Assembly: GCA_013360445.1 (NCBI GenBank)
Contig: JABWBP010000020.1
Coordinates: 1 to 51,753 of the forward strand
Reading direction: 5' to 3'
DNA from: Calditrichaceae bacterium
GTDB lineage: Bacteria > Calditrichota > Calditrichia > RBG-13-44-9 > J075
Length of the DNA: 51,753 nucleotides
Shown here: piece after piece, positions 15,098 to 22,307 of the stretch
Numbering within the stretch: the stretch's first letter is position 1
Layout of the letters: each line of letters starts with the position of its first letter
The notes under the pieces: model-generated
Told to the model about the DNA's origin: nothing
The model's input: the letters and a program-made list of their open reading frames with translations, nothing else
Database searches by the model: none
Translations under genes and position numbers: made by a program

Positions 15098-16333
15098 TCA
15101 ACGGCTTACCGCGACCGCTTCCAAACACATTTTTTCCAATAATTCCGCGCTGTGCGACCAGACGAAGTGCTGTTCCACGTACTCCCGCCCCTGCCGGGCC
15201 AGGCCGGCAAGCTCTTCCGGCTGGCCTAACAGGCGCGCCAACTCCGCGGCGAATTTTTCCGCGCCTTCGGCGACCCTCACCGGCGGCTGCTTTTGTTCGT
15301 CGATCAGCAGGCCGTCCGCCACTACCGGGGTGCAGAGCACCGGAACCTCCATGGCCAACGCTTCTAAAACCTTATTTTGAATGCCGGAACCGTAGCGGAT
15401 CGGGGCGACGAACAGCGCGGCGCGTTCCAAATAGGTGCGCACGTCCTCCACGAACCCGGTGACAACGACGTTTTTCGGATATGTAGCAGCCGCCTGTTTG
15501 AGCGCGGCGGTGGGATCTCGCCCGACGATCAACACTTCCAGATCCGGCAGTTTGGGCAGCGCCCGGGGAAGGATTTCTTTGATTAAATAGAGCGCCGCGT
15601 CCTCGTTGGGGCGGTAATTCATCACCCCGGTAAAAATAATGGTGCGCTTGCCGGGATTGCGGGTTTTGCGCTTCCAGAACTCCAGGTCCACCCCGATGGG
15701 GATGATTTTAAAACCACGGTTCGATAAACTCACCGTTCCATTTTGCTGGTCTAGCGAGGCGTCGCGGTCGCGGGCGGAGATGAACGCCACGTGGGGCGAT
15801 TTGGCGATCAGCTTTTTCTCGATCTTTTTGAATTCCCGGTAGCGGCGAATCAGCAGCGCCCGTTTGAGCAGGCCGTCGAATTTCATGCGGTCGCGGAAGC
15901 GCATGGAAGTGGCGTCGCAGAAGTCGATCACGATGGGCAACCCCTTCCAATCCTCGATCACCGGAAATACCGATTTGCCGTGGAACAACACCAGGTCGTA
16001 CTCTCGTTGTCGCACCATTTCTCGGAAAACCTGCTTCATCTCTGCCAGCGCGGCGCGAAAACCGGCGTCGTTTTGGAGTTTGCGCCCCAGGCCGCCCAGC
16101 GCCCCGCCGTTCTCTCCCTCTATCGAACCGCCGCTGCCGGCCGCGTCGATGATGCGCATTTCTTTGAGGTAAGCAGCCACCTCCTGTAACGCTTTGGGGG
16201 GAATCTCCGAGCGCTTCAGGGTGAGCAGGGTGATCTCGTGCCGGGGCGACAGCTCCCGGATGAAATGGTAGCAGCGATGCGGCCCGCGCACCTGGGGGTG
16301 CTGAAAGGCCGGGGTGATATATAAGATTTTCAT
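15098..16333 (-). CDS. Glycosyltransferase family 4 (PEP-CTERM/EpsH1-associated Stp1-like)
   Basis: A 411-aa GT-B glycosyltransferase. The N-terminus MKILYITPAFQHP and RCYHFIRELS (about 21-30) resemble the sugar transferases associated with exosortase/EpsH-type exopolysaccharide loci. The C-domain has FTGVMNYRPNEDA, EVLIVGRDP and APIRYGSGIQNKVLEALA, the donor-binding loop. No exosortase gene is seen here, so the likeness is to the family only. The ATG at 16333 starts exactly at the first beta strand; the longer frame to 16405 would be encoded partly by a palindromic repeat. An AGAGGA is ~18 bases upstream, rather far. It probably adds one sugar of the repeat unit; donor unknown. Confidence 0.85.
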   Translation of the reverse strand: MKILYITPAFQHPQVRGPHRCYHFIRELSPRHEITLLTLKRSEIPPKALQEVAAYLKEMRIIDAAGSGGSIEGENGGALGGLGRKLQNDAGFRAALAEMKQVFREMVRQREYDLVLFHGKSVFPVIEDWKGLPIVIDFCDATSMRFRDRMKFDGLLKRALLIRRYREFKKIEKKLIAKSPHVAFISARDRDASLDQQNGTVSLSNRGFKIIPIGVDLEFWKRKTRNPGKRTIIFTGVMNYRPNEDAALYLIKEILPRALPKLPDLEVLIVGRDPTAALKQAAATYPKNVVVTGFVEDVRTYLERAALFVAPIRYGSGIQNKVLEALAMEVPVLCTPVVADGLLIDEQKQPPVRVAEGAEKFAAELARLLGQPEELAGLARQGREYVEQHFVWSHSAELLEKMCLEAVAVSR

Positions 16334-16358
16334 GGATTTTGAGTTTTGGATTTCCTCT

Positions 16359-16408
16359 GGAGTGCAAAATTTATTTTGCAGTTTGGTGCAAATTAAAATT
16401 TGCACTCC
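16359..16408. repeat. Nested palindromic element (GGAGTGCAAA ... TTTGCACTCC)
   Basis: The 10-base outer arms GGAGTGCAAA (16359-16368) and TTTGCACTCC (16399-16408) enclose two inner palindromes, 16364-16379 and 16388-16403 (GCAAA-type arms). The element ends 4 bases from the stop codon of the beta-helix gene. Related GTGCAAAAC words recur at 28746 and 51645-51753. Confidence 0.7.
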
Positions 16409-16412
16409 GGAA

Positions 16413-17489
16413 TTATTTGCCCGGGGAATGTCCCAGGGTATTCATAGAAATTAGCTGCTCTAAGTTTATCTCCGCGGCGACCCGCCCGCCGTCGGAGTCA
16501 TAAATTTCATTCTCGAAGGCCCGGATATGCCAATTCTCGGTCAGGTCGATGCCTTCGTCGCCGCAATTGATAAAACGGTTGCGGGTAATGATCCCCTCTC
16601 CCCCATCCAGATCGATGCCGTCTTTGTAAACGTTCTCGAAAATATTATCCTGGATCAGCGATTTTCCGTAGCGCACGTTCAGACCGTCCTTTCCATACAG
16701 ATTCCGAAAGCGGCAGCGGCTGATTTCCACTTCCGATTCAATAATCGACAGCCCGGCGAAAAAATCAATATTATTTACCCGCGCCTGGCGGCCCTGTTCA
16801 AATGTCACATATTCGAATATCGATTTCTCCGCCTCGAGCGAACCGGGGCGGCCGGCGGCTCGAACCACCCCGACCACGCCCCACTTGCGCCGGGAATCTT
16901 TCGCCGTGAACAAAATCGGTTGATCCGCGGTTCCCCGGGCAATCAACGGGCGCAGCGAAATGAGCGAGCGCCCCGCGGCAAAGCGCAGCGCCGTTCCCGG
17001 CTCGATCACCAGAACGCCGCCCCGGGGCACGTAGATGGTTTTTTCGATCACATAATCGCCCGCTTTCAGGAGCAGTTGAGCGGAATCCCCCGGATCGACG
17101 GTAAAAATCGGGTAGCGTTTGACGAATTCGGCGTTGGGAAAATTGGCCGCGGCATCGGGGAAAAACTCCGGCAGAGTGGTATCAAAACCGGTTAGTTTAT
17201 ACCACAACCAGCCGGCGCGGTCATAATGGTACAGGCCGCCAAAAAATACCATGACAGACAGAAGCCAGGCCAGGGGAATGTGGTAGCTTTGCACCCAGGG
17301 CGACTTTCCGATCACCCGGCAAACCCCCAGGATCACCGCGTAACAGAGCAAGTAAATCCCGGCAATGATCAGGAGAAAAGGCAGGGAGAGTTTCCAGATC
17401 AGCTTTGCCACGAAGAGTATCAACAGTACCGAGAGATGCAACGGAACGGAAGGTCTCCGGGTCAAAAATATGTTCAGCAAATTGTCCAC
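16413..17489 (-). CDS. Membrane-anchored right-handed beta-helix protein
   Basis: A 358-aa protein with a GTG start supported by AAGGAA about 9 bases upstream, itself in the end of gmhB. Three hydrophobic segments occupy the first ~90 residues. From ~130 on it is a parallel beta-helix: 'PRGGVLVIEPGTALRF', 'DQPILFTAKD', then repeated rungs such as SIIESEVEISRCRFRN, GKDGLNVRYG, DNIFENVYKDGIDLDGG and RNRFINCGDEGIDL. These rungs match the C-terminal helix of the CotH protein at 22308-25355 (for example CLNLKYGHILMENVLFEN). Beta-helices commonly bind or cut polysaccharides, but no catalytic triad is obvious, so this may be a glycan-binding or scaffold protein. Placement right after the heptose genes suggests work in glycan assembly. 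Confidence 0.78.
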   Translation of the reverse strand: MDNLLNIFLTRRPSVPLHLSVLLILFVAKLIWKLSLPFLLIIAGIYLLCYAVILGVCRVIGKSPWVQSYHIPLAWLLSVMVFFGGLYHYDRAGWLWYKLTGFDTTLPEFFPDAAANFPNAEFVKRYPIFTVDPGDSAQLLLKAGDYVIEKTIYVPRGGVLVIEPGTALRFAAGRSLISLRPLIARGTADQPILFTAKDSRRKWGVVGVVRAAGRPGSLEAEKSIFEYVTFEQGRQARVNNIDFFAGLSIIESEVEISRCRFRNLYGKDGLNVRYGKSLIQDNIFENVYKDGIDLDGGEGIITRNRFINCGDEGIDLTENWHIRAFENEIYDSDGGRVAAEINLEQLISMNTLGHSPGK

Positions 17490-17493
17490 TTCG

Positions 17494-18066
17494 TTAATTC
17501 CTTCGCTGGCTTAAAATCCACCTTGCCGCCCCGGCAAGATCATCCGCAATAAAATCAGGCCGGGCATTTTCCGCCAACCCCTGCTCCACTTCCCGCCCGT
17601 AACCGCTGCGCACCAGGATGGTGCGGCATCCCACGGCTTCCCCGGCGCCTAAGTCGCTCAGTTTATCGCCGACCACGAAGGAAGCTTGTAAATCGATGTC
17701 GAGATCCTCCGCCGCCTTCCGCAGCATCCCCGGTTTGGGTTTGCGGCACTCGCAATCGATTTTGTAAGCGCCCACCCCGGCGGTGGGATGATGGGGGCAG
17801 TAGTAGATCGCATCCAGGGCCGCGCCGCGCTCCGCCAGCATATTTTCCAGCGCGGCGTGGATCAGCGGCAAATCCGCCTCGGCCAGGTAGCCCCGGGCGA
17901 TGGCGGCCTGGTTGGTCACAATAACCACCTTGTATCCCGCCTCGCGGAGCATCCGGATTCCCTCGGCGGCGCCCTCGATCAACTTCAACTGCTCCACTTT
18001 GTTGAGATAGTTGATCTCTTCGTTGACGGTTCCGTCGCGGTCTAAAAAAACGGCCTGGTATTTCAT
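17494..18066 (-). CDS. gmhB: D-glycero-D-manno-heptose 1,7-bisphosphate 7-phosphatase
   Basis: HAD-superfamily phosphatase that removes the 7-phosphate from heptose 1,7-bisphosphate to give heptose 1-phosphate. The nucleophile motif DRDGT is at 9-13, followed by VTNQAAIARG with the motif II Thr, a zinc site formed by C90, H92, C105 and C107 (YYCPHH ... DCECRKPKPGM), and VGDKLSDLGAGEA as motif IV. The 190-aa length is typical. The ATG at 18066 is chosen; a TTG five codons earlier is the alternative. It lies downstream of gmhA, hddA and hddC but is separated from gmhA by ~300 bases of repeats. Together the four genes make GDP-D-glycero-alpha-D-manno-heptose, or with the beta-anomer the ADP form; the GDP form is favoured by hddA/hddC. 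Confidence 0.93.
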   Translation of the reverse strand: MKYQAVFLDRDGTVNEEINYLNKVEQLKLIEGAAEGIRMLREAGYKVVIVTNQAAIARGYLAEADLPLIHAALENMLAERGAALDAIYYCPHHPTAGVGAYKIDCECRKPKPGMLRKAAEDLDIDLQASFVVGDKLSDLGAGEAVGCRTILVRSGYGREVEQGLAENARPDFIADDLAGAARWILSQRRN

Positions 18067-18160
18067 CTTGGAATTATTCAATTTTTTTCCTGCCTGTTGC
18101 GCGGGGTATGTACGGGCGCGGTACGTTGGGGGCGGGGCCGTGGGGGCGGGGTCCGTGGGG

Positions 18161-18235
18161 CGTAGGGGCGAAGCATTCGGAAGAATCGCTGTGCCTTTTT
18201 ATAGAAATATTTGCCCCGAATGCTTCGCCCCTACG
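18161..18235. repeat. Inverted-repeat element with perfect 20-base arms
   Basis: The arms CGTAGGGGCGAAGCATTCGG (18161-18180) and its exact reverse complement (18216-18235) enclose 35 AT-rich bases. This resembles small mobile-type inverted repeats I recall from cyanobacterial and other genomes. G-rich, roughly 7-periodic sequence (18108-18160) precedes it. Confidence 0.8.
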
Positions 18236-18237
18236 GT

Positions 18238-18363
18238 CGCCCGTTTCCCATCGCCCGTTTCGCGTCGCCCGCCGCCCGTTTCCCATCGCCCATCGCCCGT
18301 TTCGCGTCGCCCATCGCCCGTTTCCCATCGCCCGTCGCCCGTTTCGCGTCACCCGTCGCCCGT
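18238..18363. repeat. Heptamer-periodic array, 18 units
   Basis: Eighteen in-phase 7-base units mixing four main types: CGCCCGT, CGCCCAT, TTCCCAT and TTCGCGT. The array ends at base 18363, exactly against the TAA stop codon of gmhA (18364-18366). TTC-type units recur at intervals of two to four units, giving a higher-order pattern. It creates long spurious frames rich in Arg and Pro on both strands. Confidence 0.9.
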
Positions 18364-18942
18364 TTATCCGCACAATTCTCTTTCTACCGCGCCGCAGATA
18401 ATGTGCGCGGCCATGATGTGGGATTCCTGAATCCGCGCGGTGTTGCGGGAGGGAACCATCAGGCAGATATCCACCGCGTCTTTCAATTTTCCGCCGCTTT
18501 CCCCGGTAAAAGCGATGGTTTTCAACCCCTTGCGCCGCGCTTCTTCCATGCCTTTCAGCACGTTGGGGGAATTCCCGCTGGTGCTGATGCCCCAGGCCAC
18601 GTCGCCCGCCTGCCCTAACGCTTCTATCTGGCGGGCGAACACCCGGTCGAAATGGTAATCGTTGCCGGTGGCGGTGAGGATGGAGGTGTCCACGGTGAGG
18701 GCGATGGCCGGGAGGGCCTGGCGCTCCATCACAAAGCGGCTGACGAACTCCGCGGCAATGTGCTGGGAATCCGCGGCGCTGCCCCCGTTGCCGAACAGCA
18801 GCAGTTTATGGCCGGTTTGCAAACTCTCCCGGGCGGTCTCGATGATGCGGTTGATGGTTTCCACATTCTGCTCCATGACCGCCTGCTTTACCGCAATGCT
18901 GGCTTGAATTTCTTCGATGATTTGTTTATGCCGGTCGATCAT
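18364..18942 (-). CDS. gmhA: Sedoheptulose 7-phosphate isomerase
   Basis: SIS-domain isomerase converting sedoheptulose 7-phosphate to D-glycero-D-manno-heptose 7-phosphate, the first step of nucleotide-heptose synthesis. The 192-aa length is standard. The phosphate-binding GNGGSAADSQHIAAE lies at 51-65 with a conserved Glu; STSGNSPNV forms the second SIS motif; QESHIMAAHIIC near the C-terminus carries the conserved Gln and His. Start and the hddA stop overlap as ATGA (18939-18942), a translational-coupling arrangement. The TAA stop directly abuts the 18-unit heptamer array. Confidence 0.95.
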   Translation of the reverse strand: MIDRHKQIIEEIQASIAVKQAVMEQNVETINRIIETARESLQTGHKLLLFGNGGSAADSQHIAAEFVSRFVMERQALPAIALTVDTSILTATGNDYHFDRVFARQIEALGQAGDVAWGISTSGNSPNVLKGMEEARRKGLKTIAFTGESGGKLKDAVDICLMVPSRNTARIQESHIMAAHIICGAVERELCG

Positions 18943-19955
18943 GATTTTGCTCTCCAGGTTTGTAAGCCGCGGGTTTCAAAGGTAAACCCGACCACCTGCC
19001 CGCCTAATTTTTCCACTTCCCGGGCCACGATGTGTTTTTTATCGAATTCGCAATAGAGCAGCAGGTAGCCGCCGCCCCCGGCCCCTAAAATTTTGCCTCC
19101 CAACGCCCCGTGTTTGCGGGCGACTTCGTACAACTCGTCGATGTGGGGATTGGTGATTTGTTTGGCCATGCGTTTTTTCTGCACCCAGGCGTCGTGCAGC
19201 AGCGCCCCGAAATCATTCAGGCGGTTCTGCAACAGGGCGTTTTTCAGTTGAATGGCGCTCTCTTTGATCTTCTCCATCGCCTCCATCACATCGTCATCGC
19301 GCTTCTGGTAGTTGCTCACCTGGGTGTCGATGATATTGGCGGAAAGACGGGTTCTGCCGGTGTAGCAGAGCAGCAGGTGATATTCTAACTCGTTGATGGT
19401 GTTCCGGTCGATGCGCAGGGGATTTACGATCACCTTGTCGGCCCCGAATTCGATGAAATTGAACCCTCCGAAGGTGGCGGCGTACTGGTCCTGCATCCCG
19501 CCCTTGATGGCCAGCTCCACCCGCTCGATCTGGTAGGCCAACTCGGCGATCTCGTAGTTGGTGAGGGGCAGTTTTTGCCAGTGCATCACCAGACCGATCA
19601 GCGCCACCACCATGGTGGAAGAAGAGCCTAACCCCGATCCCGGGGGAGCGTCGCTGTGAATGAAAAAATCGCAGCCCTGCTGCGAGCTCTGGCACATATT
19701 CTTCCAAACCGCTTTCACCAGGTCCAGTTCGCCGTCGTAGGTGATCTCATCATCCAGTTGGTATTTGGCGACGATATCATAATCCAGGGAGTGCACCGTC
19801 AGCTTGCGCTCTTCATTGGTGCGCAGGCTGCCGTAGGCGTACTTGTCGATGGTGGCGCTGAGCACCACCCCGCCCTTCTCGTCCTTATAGGGAGAGACGT
19901 CCGTGCCGCCCCCGCCGAAGCTGATGCGCAAGGGAACCTTGCTCCTGATGATCAT
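18939..19955 (-). CDS. hddA: D-glycero-alpha-D-manno-heptose 7-phosphate kinase
   Basis: GHMP-family kinase that phosphorylates C1 of heptose 7-phosphate to the alpha-1,7-bisphosphate. Motifs are KVPLRISFGGGGTDV (6-20, sugar-binding), the ATP loop PPGSGLGSSST (104-114) and GKILGAGGGGYLLL near the C-terminus. The 338-aa length matches HddA. Its stop overlaps the gmhA start, and its start overlaps the hddC stop, each as ATGA, so hddC-hddA-gmhA form a tightly coupled block. The alpha configuration leads to GDP-heptose, used in S-layer glycans and capsules, rather than to the ADP-beta form of lipopolysaccharide cores. Confidence 0.92.
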   Translation of the reverse strand: MIIRSKVPLRISFGGGGTDVSPYKDEKGGVVLSATIDKYAYGSLRTNEERKLTVHSLDYDIVAKYQLDDEITYDGELDLVKAVWKNMCQSSQQGCDFFIHSDAPPGSGLGSSSTMVVALIGLVMHWQKLPLTNYEIAELAYQIERVELAIKGGMQDQYAATFGGFNFIEFGADKVIVNPLRIDRNTINELEYHLLLCYTGRTRLSANIIDTQVSNYQKRDDDVMEAMEKIKESAIQLKNALLQNRLNDFGALLHDAWVQKKRMAKQITNPHIDELYEVARKHGALGGKILGAGGGGYLLLYCEFDKKHIVAREVEKLGGQVVGFTFETRGLQTWRAKS

Positions 19956-20674
19956 AGATGCTCCTCCTTTGCATATTGTTTGAAGGTGTGAAAGCCCTCC
20001 GGGGTACCGATATCCACAAAAAAACCCTCCGCCGGGTAGCCGGCCAGGGAAAACCCTTTGGCGAGCAGTGGCGGAAAAATTTCCCGCTCCAGGGATAATT
20101 TCTGGCGCGGGGGAATGCGCAGAAAGATGTCCGGCTCCAACAGGTAAATCCCGGCGTTGATCAAACCGGGAACATTTTCTCCCGCGGATTTTTCCTTGAA
20201 AGCGGCAATGGCGGCGCCGGCGCCCAGGAGCACGGTTCCGTACTGGCTGCGATCCGCCACCCGGGTCAGGGCGATGGTTCCTAAGAAATGCTCTTTGCCC
20301 GATTTAGCCTGCTCATGGAAATTCCGCAAATCCTTGATGTTCAGATTGAAAAAAGAGTCGCCGTTGAGCATCAGGAAGGGGGTGTGAATGAACTCTTCGG
20401 CATTTTTGAGCGCCCCGCCGGTTCCCAGGGGCGTCTCTTCCACGGCGTAATGGATGCGAATGCCCCGCTCCTTGCCGTCTTTGAAATGGTCGCGAATCTT
20501 TTCCCACATGTAGCCGACGCACAAAACCACCTCGCGGACGTCGTACTTCTTCAAATAATTGATCTGGTATTCTAAAAACGGTTTATCCAGCACCGGGGCC
20601 ATGGGTTTGGGCCGGTCGTTTATCACCGTTTTCAAACGCGTGCCGAGTCCTCCGGCAAGAATCACTGCTTGCAT
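19952..20674 (-). CDS. hddC: Heptose 1-phosphate nucleotidyltransferase (GDP-heptose synthase type)
   Basis: GT-A-like nucleotidyltransferase expected to convert D-glycero-alpha-D-manno-heptose 1-phosphate and GTP to GDP-heptose. The nucleotide-binding MQAVILAGGLGTRL begins the protein, with RPKPMAPVLDKPFLEYQ next, ETPLGTGGAL near 80-89 and LNGDSFF with the metal Asp. At 240 aa it lacks any C-terminal acyltransferase or kinase domain. The ATG is preceded by AAGGGA ~8 bases upstream. It is the first of the coupled heptose genes; assignment as HddC rather than a general sugar nucleotidyltransferase rests on the neighbours hddA, gmhA and gmhB. Confidence 0.88.
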   Translation of the reverse strand: MQAVILAGGLGTRLKTVINDRPKPMAPVLDKPFLEYQINYLKKYDVREVVLCVGYMWEKIRDHFKDGKERGIRIHYAVEETPLGTGGALKNAEEFIHTPFLMLNGDSFFNLNIKDLRNFHEQAKSGKEHFLGTIALTRVADRSQYGTVLLGAGAAIAAFKEKSAGENVPGLINAGIYLLEPDIFLRIPPRQKLSLEREIFPPLLAKGFSLAGYPAEGFFVDIGTPEGFHTFKQYAKEEHL

Positions 20675-20754
20675 TTTAGTCCCTTAAAATGATTTTAAGT
20701 TGCTTCCCTGAATATGATGTTTCGGATCGTTAAAAGCTAAGGCTTTTTAAGCCC

Positions 20755-20836
20755 GGGGTATAGGGTATAGGGGAAGGGAAAAACAAGTCTCTACACCCTA
20801 TGCCCTATACCTTTATACCCTATACCTTCATACCCC
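20755..20836. repeat. Heptamer/octamer-periodic inverted array (GGGTATA / CCCTATA)
   Basis: The left arm (20755-20773) is GGGTATA-type units. The right arm (20793-20836) is CCCTATA, CCTTTATA and CCTTCATA units, that is mixed 7- and 8-base steps. A small GGCTT/AAGCC hairpin precedes it at 20741-20753. It fills part of the 368-base gap between the lipoprotein gene and hddC. Confidence 0.7.
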
Positions 20837-20991
20837 CCACCTCACCGGTAAAGAAACCCGCCGCCCATCCTGCCCATTTCGGCCCTGCGGGAGCGTTTCG
20901 GAAAGACCTCCTGTCTTCTCGGAAATAGATTTGCGGCGGGAATAATCCTTTACCCTCCCCGGTCTCCCCAAAAACCGCTCCCCACGGGAAA

Positions 20992-21026
20992 CCCGGGCGG
21001 CGCGCCTCGAAGCGCGCGCTCCCGGG
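20992..21026. repeat. GC-rich inverted repeat
   Basis: Nested arms CCCGGG (20992-20997 / 21021-21026) and GCGCGC flank a CTCGAA centre. It lies 16 bases from the stop codon of the lipoprotein gene. The rest of 20837-20991 shows no gene or recognised site. Confidence 0.6.
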
Positions 21027-21042
21027 CAGGCAAACCGGCGTT

Positions 21043-21975
21043 TCAGATAATTCCATATTTGAACAGAGTTCTAAAAAAGGGTATTTTTTTCTCGAAGTAT
21101 CCGAACGCTTTGTTGTATTTCGGGGTCAAATCCTGTTTGACCGCGGGAAATTTGGCCATGATGTCATCGATGATCGCCTGGTTGGAATTTTCCATGTAGG
21201 CTCTGCCGGCAGAGTCTGCCATGGTGTAGGGAGTCTCATTCAACTCCGGCTCTAATTCTACGTGCGACCACTTGACCCACAATTTTTCCGAGGAGCATTC
21301 GTCTAAGCGAATACTGATGAACTGCCCGCCGCTACGGGTAATATAAAGGCTTCTGCGGCGCTGCTCGTTCACCAGCACTTTTTTCAGGGAGTAGGGGTCG
21401 ATATCGATCTCGGCCATCAGGCGCTTGAATTCATCGCGTTCGGACGGTACTATCATGCCGAGAACCGGATGTTTATCATCCGCAGAATTTCCCCTGGGAG
21501 GGAACTCCACTTCGAACTTGATCTCCCCGCGATTGCGCATGTTATCATCGATGTCATTTATTTTTACCTGCACCAGTTGGCGCCCGCTTTTTTTGTTGGT
21601 GGGGTCGGTAAAGTTGATCCGCTTGCGGCTGCGAATGCCGCTCTGGCGGTTCAACATATCCAGCTCGGGCGTGTCGAAGTAAATATCGCTGAAATATTCA
21701 TCCATCCAGTAGGAATCCAGTGCGGGATCCAGGCTCTTGATAAACGATTTATCATCGACCAGCCGCTCGACCATGTAATTCCATACCTCTTCTTTCAACT
21801 CTTCCGGCACGACCAGCTTGTCTTCATTTTCGATGCGCAGATCGAAAGACTTTTCAAAGATTTCATCTGCGGTGGGGTTGCGTTTTACTTCTGGCGAAGA
21901 ACACCCCCCGGAAAGGAACCCCGCCAGGCCGGTTATTCCGGCTAATATCACTAATTTAATGAATTTACTTGCCAT
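21043..21975 (-). CDS. Lipoprotein with CYTH-like (triphosphate tunnel) domain
   Basis: A 310-aa predicted lipoprotein: a basic start, hydrophobic segment, then Cys25 in 'LSGGCSS' (an imperfect lipobox). The rest resembles the CYTH/triphosphate tunnel metalloenzyme fold. ENEDK (49-53) fits the ExExK motif; IYFDTPELDML (98-108) and IRSRKR (114-119) match the strand and basic pair that follow in the family; EIKFEVEF (151-158) carries alternating acidic residues; EQRRRSLY, IRLDE and VELEPEL follow in the right order. The next-but-one gene upstream, the VTC protein, has the same IYFDTP core. A tunnel-fold protein on the periplasmic side would be unusual. The ATG at 21975 is set by GAGG 8 bases upstream. 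Likely a polyphosphate or triphosphate binder or enzyme; unproven. Confidence 0.65.
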   Translation of the reverse strand: MASKFIKLVILAGITGLAGFLSGGCSSPEVKRNPTADEIFEKSFDLRIENEDKLVVPEELKEEVWNYMVERLVDDKSFIKSLDPALDSYWMDEYFSDIYFDTPELDMLNRQSGIRSRKRINFTDPTNKKSGRQLVQVKINDIDDNMRNRGEIKFEVEFPPRGNSADDKHPVLGMIVPSERDEFKRLMAEIDIDPYSLKKVLVNEQRRRSLYITRSGGQFISIRLDECSSEKLWVKWSHVELEPELNETPYTMADSAGRAYMENSNQAIIDDIMAKFPAVKQDLTPKYNKAFGYFEKKIPFFRTLFKYGII

Positions 21976-22045
21976 ATCCGTACCTCTCTCTTTTACTGTT
22001 GTTGCCATTTATACCGCGCACGGCTTATAATTTAATTTTTTATCT

Positions 22046-22075
22046 CACACCAAGACGCCAAGATCGCTAAGATAA
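22046..22075. repeat. Short periodic array (CCAAGACG type)
   Basis: Two to three imperfect 8- to 9-base units, CCAAGACG then CCAAGATCG, in the leader of the lipoprotein gene. A related word (GCCGCCAAGACACCAAGACA) occurs at 45705-45724. Confidence 0.5.
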
Positions 22076-22138
22076 TTCCAATTGTTTAAATGCAATGAAG
22101 CAAAAGTCACCCTGTGTGTATTCTATGGGGCACGTTTC

Positions 22139-22225
22139 AACCTCACCCAACCCCTCCCTGCCCCCTCCCCTTCCCTCTCCTGCAGGAGAGGGAAGGGGAG
22201 GGCCGGGGTGGGGAAGGGTGAGGTT
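22139..22225. repeat. Long pyrimidine/purine inverted repeat
   Basis: An 87-base inverted repeat beginning AACCTCACCC and ending GGGTGAGGTT, with a centre of CTCTCCTGCAGGAGAG. One arm is almost pure pyrimidine, the other almost pure purine. The CTCTCC...GGAGAG-type hairpin is widespread in bacterial genomes. It sits in the gap between the CotH gene and the lipoprotein gene. Confidence 0.8.
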
Positions 22226-22262
22226 AGAGAATTATCAACAGGGTTACTTTTGCGCTATTGCG

Positions 22263-22290
22263 TATAAAGCGTCCCTAAAAGAGCTTTATA
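22263..22290. repeat. Hairpin downstream of the CotH gene
   Basis: Perfect 8-base arms TATAAAGC (22263-22270) and GCTTTATA (22283-22290) with a 12-base loop, 17 bases beyond the CotH stop codon. No U-tract follows on the minus strand, so an intrinsic terminator is not supported. Confidence 0.45.
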
Positions 22291-22307
22291 ACTCGCCGTT
22301 TGCAAGA

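Noticed and set aside
15098-16333. Exosortase/PEP-CTERM system
   Set aside because: The GT4 likeness to that system is at family level only. I find no exosortase, and sorted proteins here have type IX-like domains instead.
18238-18363. CRISPR array
   Set aside because: The units are 7 bases with no spacers. The 17-base repeat at 42177-42226 also lacks spacers. No cas gene is present.
18074-18430. Arg/Pro-rich frames over the heptamer array
   Set aside because: A 7-base period gives 7-residue protein repeats in every frame. There is no ribosome site, and such frames occur on both strands.
20820-21056. 78-codon minus-strand frame between hddC and the lipoprotein gene
   Set aside because: No family likeness; its 3' end is in repeats and its start lies over the end of the lipoprotein gene.
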